Below the pieces are notes generated by a model. It was not told the origin of the DNA. It ran no database searches and saw only the letters and a list, made by a program, of their open reading frames with translations. Positions 52,724 to 58,712 of a stretch of DNA of 58,712 nucleotides are shown in pieces. How positions within the stretch are numbered: the stretch's first letter is position 1; every line of letters starts with the position of its first letter. The DNA is from Candidatus Heimdallarchaeota archaeon (GTDB lineage Archaea > Asgardarchaeota > Heimdallarchaeia > Heimdallarchaeales > Heimdallarchaeaceae): NCBI GenBank assembly GCA_016840095.1, contig JAEOSZ010000114.1, positions 1 through 58,712 on the forward strand, written 5' to 3'. The translations under genes were made by a program, and so were the position numbers.

Positions 52724-54685
52724 CTAAATAGTATGTTTTAATTGTAAATCAATTGCTGATTTCTTTATTTCTTCAAAACTTTCTTGAATTTCAATAATTT
52801 CAACTCTTTCAGATATCTTTGTTGTTTTAACCTTTAATTTCTCAAGCATTATAGCTTCTGCAGAAATCCTTTCCTGTTGAAACAATATTGTTTGTATTAG
52901 ATTTTCTAATTTATTTTCTTGAGCAATTCTCAATGCTTCAAATAAAAGGGATCTAGACTGATTTATATCCAATGTAAGTAATTGCAATTTTGATTGAAGA
53001 ATTAAAACTTGGATCTGAATAATTGTAGATTTTTTGTCCTTAGTAATTTTCTGTAACTGTTCAGTATACTTATTCAATCTATTCAAATATTCTTCCTTTT
53101 CTGTTGCTTTGAATTCCTTAAATAGATACTCTGTTAAAATTAAGAGAACATCTATCAAAATCGGGTATTCTATTTCTTCTTCTACTAATAATTGTTCAGA
53201 AATCACTTCTGCTCTGATTTTTTCCTTTAAAATTGTACTTCTAAATAGGTAGTTTATTTCTGCTAACAAAATTCGATGCTTACTTGGTTTGTGTTTAACT
53301 AATTCTTTCAGTTCTATTATTTTGGTATAATATATTTCTGCCTTGTTTACACTGTCTATTTCATAACAGAAACGTACAAGAATTGATAAGTATTTAGCAA
53401 CCATATCATTAAGATTAAATTTCTCAGCTAGAACTAGCCCTTCTTCAAGCAAGCATATAGCTTCTTCTTTCAATCCTTTGTACCAAAGAATGTTTGATTT
53501 AATATCTAGTATTTCTGCAACAAAGATGTAACTTTCACCTTTACTATATGCACTTATAGCTTCATCAATATATTCAAGAGCAGAATCTAAATCCCCTAAA
53601 AGAAAACGGACACTTGCCAAATATCTCACAATCATATGCCAATATTCAGTGTTTTTATGTTTTGAAGCCATATCATAGGCTTCTAGATATTTATCATGTG
53701 CTTTATTCAAGTTTCCTTCATTTTCATGAACCTTCCCAATTTGGGCTAAAATCATAGGTAAGTAGTATTCATCCTTACACATAGACATGCTCTTTTCAAA
53801 GTAAATTATGCTTTTAGCATGTTCTCCTTTATCAAGGTAATAGGTTCCAATATTGAAAATTGCATCATAAATTCCCTCTTCCCAATCTAGTTCTTCACAT
53901 ATTTCCAAATACTTTTGCGTATATTTGTAAAAGTTTTCATAATCTTTTTTAGCCCTATAAAAATAAGCTAGATGGTTATATCTTTCTCCTATATCTAGCA
54001 AGTAACCCATCCTTTTACTAACATCCAAAGATTCCTCATAATAACTTAGAGCTTTTTCAAATTCTCCTTTGTTTCTATAATGAATAGCTAAAGAACCAGT
54101 ATTATACATTAAAATCCTTTTGAAATCGTTTTTCTTACACAACTCTGCACTTCTTTTCCAACTCTCAACAAAATCACTTTTTTCTATATCACCTCTCCGA
54201 ATCCGAATCCATGGTTGTAAAAATAAGTAGAAAGCTTTTCTAACCAAATAGTCCATTTCATCTTTAGGTTCTATTAACTCTAGTTTTTCAGGAAGTCTGT
54301 CAATTAATTCATTAAATCTTGCTATCTTGTTTTCAGGAATATAGGAATGACCAAAACTGACACTTTCTTGGTAATTTCTATATATCATAGTAAGTGCATC
54401 AAATGCTAGTAAAGGATTTTTCAACTGTTCACTTCTATTGAAGACCTCTTCTGCTAGTTCAAGAGATTCTAGTGTTTTCTCTTCTGGAGGTCTGATTATT
54501 ACTATTTCTTCCAGAATATAGCTTTTGATAATCTTACCTTGTAAAAAGGCTTCTTCATCTAGATCTGTTCTTGAAAGAAATTCATTTATCCTATCTAATG
54601 CTAACTGCTCTTTTCTTTCAAAGAATATTCTCTCAATATCTCGTAATTCTTGAACAGGATAATAAAAGATAAGGTCTTCAGACAT
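52724..54685 (-). CDS. TPR-repeat protein B
   Basis: A 653-residue helical TPR protein (for example GEFEKALSYYEESLDVSK, GEHAKSIIYFEKSMSMCK and GDLDSALEYIDEAISAY). Its C-terminal module matches that of the proteins at 46163 and 50195, e.g. KEKIRAEVISEQLL and LLTLDINQSRSLLFEAL. I prefer ATG 54685 (MSEDL, like MSETY of protein A) over TTG 54730. It precedes the TPR-longin gene by about 60 bases on the same strand, so they may be co-transcribed. Confidence 0.83.
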   Translation of the reverse strand: MSEDLIFYYPVQELRDIERIFFERKEQLALDRINEFLSRTDLDEEAFLQGKIIKSYILEEIVIIRPPEEKTLESLELAEEVFNRSEQLKNPLLAFDALTMIYRNYQESVSFGHSYIPENKIARFNELIDRLPEKLELIEPKDEMDYLVRKAFYLFLQPWIRIRRGDIEKSDFVESWKRSAELCKKNDFKRILMYNTGSLAIHYRNKGEFEKALSYYEESLDVSKRMGYLLDIGERYNHLAYFYRAKKDYENFYKYTQKYLEICEELDWEEGIYDAIFNIGTYYLDKGEHAKSIIYFEKSMSMCKDEYYLPMILAQIGKVHENEGNLNKAHDKYLEAYDMASKHKNTEYWHMIVRYLASVRFLLGDLDSALEYIDEAISAYSKGESYIFVAEILDIKSNILWYKGLKEEAICLLEEGLVLAEKFNLNDMVAKYLSILVRFCYEIDSVNKAEIYYTKIIELKELVKHKPSKHRILLAEINYLFRSTILKEKIRAEVISEQLLVEEEIEYPILIDVLLILTEYLFKEFKATEKEEYLNRLNKYTEQLQKITKDKKSTIIQIQVLILQSKLQLLTLDINQSRSLLFEALRIAQENKLENLIQTILFQQERISAEAIMLEKLKVKTTKISERVEIIEIQESFEEIKKSAIDLQLKHTI

Positions 54686-54820
54686 CTCTAACAATAATAT
54701 TAGCACAGATTTCTTTAAAATCTTTTTCAATAAATTAAAATTGATTAGATATCTGAACTATGACTTTACTTCACTTACTTCCTCAAATTATGAGAAAAAT
54801 GTACATTTCCGTATTAATAA

Positions 54821-54831
54821 AACATATATTG
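54821..54831 (+). promoter_or_regulatory. TATA box, leaderless start of the exported protein gene
   Basis: AACATATATTG is centred about 29 nt upstream of ATG 54855. The region between contains no ribosome-binding site, and the longer frame beginning at 54741 would include this box. Confidence 0.5.
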
Positions 54832-54854
54832 TAATCTCAATTAACTATTATTAT

Positions 54855-55415
54855 ATGAAAAATACAACAAAACAATCCTTCTTGCTTTTAAGCGTATTTT
54901 TAATTGTAATTGCCTTTCCTTTAACTTCAGTTCAAGCTGCAACAAAGACTTTGAACTATGATACAGCAACAGGTACACTCTATGATATCGTAATTTCAAT
55001 TGATTCAACAAAAGTTATAGACGGCAACAATACTTTCTTTGGGATGATTAGGATTACTGATTTGAGTGCTGATACTATAAGTATTCATCATATACAATTC
55101 TTCTACAGATTGGGAAATTATTTTGAAGATAACGAAATGACAATAGATACTCTAACAGCTGATGGTATGGCTAGTACTGCTGAATTAACTTTTGAATATA
55201 ACTCAACTTGGGGAAATGTTGATCTGGAAGTTTTAATCAAATTCCAAGAAGAAGTAAATGATAATGGTGGAGTTGTTACTCACTATTATGAAACCAATTG
55301 GATAAGTATATTCACTCTTAAGCCAAGTTCAGGAGCTAGTTGGTCAGCAATTTCAGCTATAGCTGCGACAATATTACTTGGAAGTTTATGGTATAATAGA
55401 ACTAAAAGAAAATAG
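54855..55415 (+). CDS. Small exported membrane-anchored protein
   Basis: A 186-residue protein. Residues 1-28 are a signal peptide (KKNTT-type basic start, hydrophobic core, SVQAA). A beta-rich extracellular domain with several Asn-x-Thr/Ser sites follows. Residues 160-180 form a C-terminal helix with a basic end (NRTKRK), as in surface-anchored archaeal proteins. I chose ATG 54855 because the longer frame places its N-terminus in promoter sequence. Function unknown. Convergent with the TrmB regulator. Confidence 0.72.
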   Translation: MKNTTKQSFLLLSVFLIVIAFPLTSVQAATKTLNYDTATGTLYDIVISIDSTKVIDGNNTFFGMIRITDLSADTISIHHIQFFYRLGNYFEDNEMTIDTLTADGMASTAELTFEYNSTWGNVDLEVLIKFQEEVNDNGGVVTHYYETNWISIFTLKPSSGASWSAISAIAATILLGSLWYNRTKRK

Positions 55416-55430
55416 ATTCAGATACTGAGT

Positions 55431-56372
55431 CTATTTACCATTCTTTTTAACAAATTCAAGTAAATTTAAAATTATTTGAGAATCAGACTCAGGAAGGATT
55501 ACTAGTTTTTCTATACCCTCTCTACCCTTAATGGTTATCTCAAGTCTCCCATCAGGATTAAGTTCATATGTTTCAAGAGCTAGAATAGGTCTAGCATAAG
55601 TAGTACCTCCAGGGATTTTAACAAATATCCTCTTATTCGATATCCATATGGTGCCATTTTGACCAATTATAGGACCCACTACATCTCGAATAGAATCAAT
55701 ATAGAGTATTTTTTCTCCTTCTAATTCCTGATAATCTCTCATTTCTGTGGTAAGTGTTCGATTAACAGAAGATAATGCCATTAACTGATCTATTGCTAGT
55801 GAAAACAATGGGTCTTCTACTGAAACAAATTGTACTCTATCTCCCTTATCAATCAAAGCAATTAATCTGTGTCGTGCAAATGCAACAATTGCATCTGAAT
55901 CTCCACCAGTTGTAAAGAAGTTAAACTTAGTTCCTGTAAAGAATCTATTAAACAGACTTTCATCACTACCAAAGATGTAGATATAATCCTCTGTTCTTAG
56001 CTTTTCAGTGAAGTTACCTACAGAATGAAAACCATATTCATGGGCTCCACCAGCTGTTTCATACAATCTTTCTATTGCGTCAGAAAGACTATTTGATGCT
56101 TCACTAAACTGTTTAGTAAATTCCTTAAATCTCTTTATTGGTTTGTCAGCAAAGTAAATTGATGGTTTAGTATCTTCATCTTTACCTACGAATCCCTTAT
56201 TGTATAGCTCTTCTAATACTCCATAGATCTTAGCTTGAGGTATCTTTGATTCTTTTGCTAATTCAGGAGCACTGGCTTTACCTAGTTTAACTATTTCTAT
56301 AAAGGCTTTTGATTCGTATTCAGAGAATCCAAGTAACTTCAGTTTGTCTACTAAATCACTTTGCTTTGACAT
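55431..56372 (-). CDS. TrmB-family transcriptional regulator
   Basis: A 313-residue regulator. An N-terminal winged helix (residues 5-70) has the TrmB pattern LKLLGFSEYESKAFIEI then ASAPELAKESKIPQAKIYGVLEEL. A short coiled segment and a large C-terminal TrmB-type sensor domain follow. In other archaea these sense sugars. It is divergent from the exported protein at 56551, and the intergenic region holds two related palindromes; autoregulation is likely. ATG 56372 has a minus-strand TATA box 29 bases upstream, so it is probably leaderless. Confidence 0.87.
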   Translation of the reverse strand: MSKQSDLVDKLKLLGFSEYESKAFIEIVKLGKASAPELAKESKIPQAKIYGVLEELYNKGFVGKDEDTKPSIYFADKPIKRFKEFTKQFSEASNSLSDAIERLYETAGGAHEYGFHSVGNFTEKLRTEDYIYIFGSDESLFNRFFTGTKFNFFTTGGDSDAIVAFARHRLIALIDKGDRVQFVSVEDPLFSLAIDQLMALSSVNRTLTTEMRDYQELEGEKILYIDSIRDVVGPIIGQNGTIWISNKRIFVKIPGGTTYARPILALETYELNPDGRLEITIKGREGIEKLVILPESDSQIILNLLEFVKKNGK

Positions 56373-56396
56373 TCTAATTACAGTAAAGTTATTTGT

Positions 56397-56405
56397 CTTT
56401 ATAAA
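56397..56405 (-). promoter_or_regulatory. TATA box of the TrmB-type regulator gene
   Basis: Minus-strand TTTATAAAG is centred about 29 nt before the ATG at 56372, which fits a leaderless start. It lies next to palindrome site 1, as expected for autoregulation. Confidence 0.5.
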
Positions 56406-56417
56406 TGTTGGTATTTA

Positions 56418-56437
56418 GTTACTACTGCGGTGGTTAC
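56418..56437. promoter_or_regulatory. Candidate TrmB operator, site 1 (imperfect)
   Basis: GTTACTACT-GC-GGTGGTTAC: an inverted repeat with 6 of 9 arm positions matching. It shares its left arm with site 2, whose centre is 48 bases away. Confidence 0.5.
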
Positions 56438-56447
56438 AAATGTGAAC

Positions 56448-56460
56448 ATTTATATATATC
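56448..56460 (+). promoter_or_regulatory. TATA box between the two palindromes
   Basis: CATTTATATATAT would serve the gene at 56551, with the two candidate operators on either side. Bound regulator at either site could block or assist the basal factors. Confidence 0.5.
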
Positions 56461-56466
56461 TTCGAC

Positions 56467-56484
56467 TTACTACTGTAGTAGTAA
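56467..56484. promoter_or_regulatory. Candidate TrmB operator, site 2 (perfect palindrome)
   Basis: TTACTACT-GT-AGTAGTAA: perfect eight-base arms around a two-base centre. It lies over the predicted transcription start of the 56551 gene, a position suited to repression. Confidence 0.6.
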
Positions 56485-56550
56485 CAAAAAATCGAGAGTT
56501 ACAAAGTCCCTCGGGACAAATAAAGATTAACTATCTCGGTGGTAAAAAAA

Positions 56551-57942
56551 ATGGCAAAATCACGAATTTCCTACCTGAACGGACTGGCAATAGTCTGTAT
56601 AGTCTTCATTAGTCTATCAGTTGTGCCAGTAGGTGTATTGGCTGGTGTCGCTTTCAGTGAAGGTGGTTATAACAGTCATGAATTTGATGTAGCTCCTGAA
56701 TCAAATTATACTTTATTTCTAGATATTAAAGGTGATTTAGTATTCTATTATGATATCTATGATTACCCTCATACTAATGAATTTGAAATAGCTATAGTTA
56801 GTGATACTTCCTATTATGACTGGAATGCTTCAGCAGATCCTAAACCTGCTCCAGAATTAGTTGTTATAGGAGACGAAGATCACTTTAGATGGATCAGAGC
56901 ATTTGGTGAAGATAAGTATTTCATAATATATAATGATGATAATGAAACAACCTTACAAGTTGAGTTTTATTACTTTACAGCTGATAGAGCTCAAATTATT
57001 GGAGGTTTGGCTGTAGGTTTAGTATTCTCAACATTTACAGCTATTCTAGCATTGCACACTGCATTCTATATTCTAAGAGTATTGATATTCATACCAATCT
57101 TTGGATTTAGATATTCCAATGGTGATGATCGAAGAAAAGGAAGAAGCTACAATTACGATTACCGTGCAGCTCCAAGAGCTCCCGCAGCACCTGCTACCCC
57201 TGCTGTAAAAGCTGCTCCAGCTACACCTGCTGCTCCTGCAGCACCTGCTGTGCCTTCTATCAGAAGTACTCCAGTTGTACCTGTTAGAAGAGGTCCTGCT
57301 ATTCAAAACATATCTAAAACATATGTTGTTGCAGGACAAGCTAAACAGTACCCAGACTCTGATTTCAAAAGAGTGGTAATGAAAACATGGGATGCAACTT
57401 CAATTGCAGAGAGAGTACTTGTTGTTATCGCATTATTCTTTCTCTTAACCGGTGCAGTTACTACAACTTGGTACATTTTGGTAGTCTTCCCATTAACTTT
57501 GATTGGTATTGCAATCATAGTATATTTCGCTGGACGTAATAGACGTGAAAAACTAATTAGATTAGTTGAGAGTAATAAAGCAGTCTATATTACTGAAGCT
57601 GCAAGAATCCTACGATCTGCATCTGAAATTATCCGAATGGATGCCTGGAAGATAATCAACCTAGGATTAGCTCCAATTGGTTTTGATACTCAGAATCACA
57701 TCTTATTTGATATATCCCAAATTGATCCTAGCAAAATCCAAGATGTTTCCCCTGAAGCACAAAAAATTCACGATGAGTTAGTATCTGAAGTCGCTGAAAA
57801 AGTAGATGTAAAAGAAGAAAAGAAAGTTGAGGAAGTTGTTATTGAAGGCGTAGAAGTCAAATGCCCATTCTGTGACAGCAATAACCCCCCTGACTCTTCA
57901 TTCTGCATAAAATGTGGTGCAAGCCTTAAGCCTGCAAAATAA
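56551..57942 (+). CDS. Exported membrane protein with Ala/Pro-rich linker and C-terminal zinc ribbon
   Basis: A 463-residue protein. An N-terminal signal segment (about 1-33) is followed by an external beta-rich domain (to about 145), a helix pair (about 150-185), a cytosolic Ala/Pro repeat linker (about 205-255, a PAAPATPAVK-like pattern), two further helices (about 290-330), a charged domain, and a C-terminal zinc ribbon (CPFC...CIKC). GGTGG lies eight bases before ATG 56551; a GTG at 56539 is an alternative start. The promoter has the two TrmB-type palindromes. Function unknown. Confidence 0.78.
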   Translation: MAKSRISYLNGLAIVCIVFISLSVVPVGVLAGVAFSEGGYNSHEFDVAPESNYTLFLDIKGDLVFYYDIYDYPHTNEFEIAIVSDTSYYDWNASADPKPAPELVVIGDEDHFRWIRAFGEDKYFIIYNDDNETTLQVEFYYFTADRAQIIGGLAVGLVFSTFTAILALHTAFYILRVLIFIPIFGFRYSNGDDRRKGRSYNYDYRAAPRAPAAPATPAVKAAPATPAAPAAPAVPSIRSTPVVPVRRGPAIQNISKTYVVAGQAKQYPDSDFKRVVMKTWDATSIAERVLVVIALFFLLTGAVTTTWYILVVFPLTLIGIAIIVYFAGRNRREKLIRLVESNKAVYITEAARILRSASEIIRMDAWKIINLGLAPIGFDTQNHILFDISQIDPSKIQDVSPEAQKIHDELVSEVAEKVDVKEEKKVEEVVIEGVEVKCPFCDSNNPPDSSFCIKCGASLKPAK

Positions 57943-57965
57943 CCTCACTTTCTTCTTCTTTCCTC

Positions 57966-57992
57966 GTTTTTTTATTCCTTTTTTCTTTTTCT
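57966..57992 (+). terminator. T-rich terminator after the zinc-ribbon membrane protein gene
   Basis: Two runs of T (seven and about six bases) with C-T-rich flanks follow the stop at 57942 by about 25 bases. This matches archaeal T-tract termination. No stable hairpin precedes it. Confidence 0.5.
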
Positions 57993-58048
57993 AGAAACAG
58001 TTTTAAGATAGAACAGACAAATTTTCATATTTCAATTTGGTGCAAATA

Positions 58049-58712
58049 TTGACAATTAAACAAGAGCTAATTAAACTTAAACATGAGTATCTTAGTGGCA
58101 AATATGATGAAGTCGTAGAAAAATCAGACAGTTTACTTAAAGAGGAAATACCTGAGAAAGAAAGAATTGAGCTACTAATTTTGAAGAGTAGATGCTATTT
58201 CTTTCTGCAGCAACGTGACAAGAATCCTGACCATCGATTTAAAGGTTTAGAGATAGCTAAAGATGCTTATAATCAAAGCAAGAAATTTGGAGACAATCTC
58301 CTAATTTTTGAATCAAGTTATTGGTGTTTGTGGTTGTATAAAATAACCCGTCATCAAAAAGAAATAATTGAGCTTTTTGAGGAAATAAAAGAAGTCTTCT
58401 TCGAATTAGAGAAATCTCATCCAAATTGTAAGAATCTAAGAGAAATAATGTTTCGAGAGATGGAAAGTGAAAGCATTTTTCAGTCAAAAGGGTTAGAAGG
58501 TAAAGCTGAAGCAGATAGTTGGGAAAGCAATCATCAAATATTGCTGGAAGCTGTTTCTTTGATTGAGCTTGAAGAAGATCCAGAAGACATTCTTTACATT
58601 GAATCAAAAATGAGATATTATTCACATTTAGGTGGAAGTTGGTCAGAAGCAGGAGAATATGAAAAAGCGGTTGAATGGTTTGAGAAATCATTAGAACTTG
58701 TTGACAAAATGA
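58049..58712 (+). CDS. TPR-repeat protein C (C-terminus outside window)
   Basis: A frame of 221 codons, open to the right edge, translated directly. It starts at TTG 58049 with GGTG six bases upstream (TTGACAATTAAACAAG). The N-terminus, KQELIKLKHEYLSGKYDEVVEKSDSLL in character, matches the first helices of TPR protein A (LFEEIVQGKYYEVIAQVDEIL). A TPR unit AGEYEKAVEWFEKSLELV is visible at the end. Overlapping reverse-strand frames are shadows. It is the fourth member of the TPR family in this window. Confidence 0.8.
   Translation, partial: MTIKQELIKLKHEYLSGKYDEVVEKSDSLLKEEIPEKERIELLILKSRCYFFLQQRDKNPDHRFKGLEIAKDAYNQSKKFGDNLLIFESSYWCLWLYKITRHQKEIIELFEEIKEVFFELEKSHPNCKNLREIMFREMESESIFQSKGLEGKAEADSWESNHQILLEAVSLIELEEDPEDILYIESKMRYYSHLGGSWSEAGEYEKAVEWFEKSLELVDKM

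Noticed and set aside
54741..54854. N-terminal extension of the exported protein gene
   Set aside because: It would place the promoter TATA box inside the gene and put 38 residues before a normal signal peptide.
56430..56612. 60-codon plus-strand frame
   Set aside because: It lies over the TrmB promoter and palindromes and into the start of the real gene in another frame.
58257..58691. Minus-strand 144-codon frame at the right edge
   Set aside because: Leu/Ser-rich shadow of the TPR gene; the plus-strand frame has a TPR signature and a homologous N-terminus.

Overview
The window looks like chromosome of an AT-rich archaeon, most probably an Asgard archaeon. A Heimdallarchaeia-type lineage is plausible, but I could not test this. 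The archaeal evidence is TATA-like boxes about 25-30 nt upstream of several starts (leaderless genes), a TrmB-family regulator, a group 3c hydrogenase with HdrA subunits, and an ECF transporter. The Asgard evidence is inferred: many TPR proteins, longin/roadblock-like domains (one fused to a TPR array, one coupled to a 7-TM protein) and a PARP-type zinc finger. No rRNA, tRNA, CRISPR array, insertion sequence or prophage was seen.

Layout. 1-7 kb: a truncated M28 peptidase, a zinc-ribbon protein, a hemolysin III/PAQR protein, a zinc-ribbon multi-TM protein and an MMPL/RND transporter. 7-16 kb: a small membrane protein, a helix-hairpin-helix protein, a GH38 alpha-mannosidase, an M1-like metallopeptidase, and a lactate-permease-family transporter flanked by two related membrane proteins. 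16-22 kb: a ferritin-like protein, a PARP-finger protein, an acyl-CoA ligase, a longin-like/7-TM gene pair, a threonine-synthase-like protein that lacks the catalytic lysine and carries a winged helix, and a secreted Cys-Asp-rich small protein. 22-27 kb: an ECF transporter operon (S, fused A-A', T) and a GPH/MFS symporter.

27-44 kb is the metabolic core. On the minus strand is a complete group 3b NAD(P)-linked NiFe hydrogenase operon (beta, gamma, delta, alpha, maturation protease). Divergently, on the plus strand, is a group 3c hydrogenase (small, large, MvhD) followed by an FrhB/FlxC-like protein, HydB- and HydG-like proteins (together resembling FlxBA), two HdrA proteins, a second maturation protease and a second MvhD. 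There is no HdrB or HdrC. The second HdrA carries a complete GltD-like NAD(P)H oxidoreductase module inserted in its middle. I infer a soluble complex linking H2, ferredoxin and NAD(P)H by flavin-based electron bifurcation, with no heterodisulfide step.

44-58.7 kb: an SDR epimerase, a ferredoxin-nitroreductase, four TPR proteins of one family, an ABC substrate-binding protein whose lobes are in circularly permuted order, a small exported protein, a TrmB regulator with paired palindromes in its divergent promoter, and an exported zinc-ribbon protein. The last TPR gene runs off the right edge.

The most unusual items are the permuted substrate-binding protein, the HdrA-GltD insertion in a cluster without HdrBC, a Cys-to-Asp change at the proximal-cluster motif of the 3b small subunit, the PARP-type finger, and the threonine-synthase-like pseudoenzyme with a DNA-binding tail.
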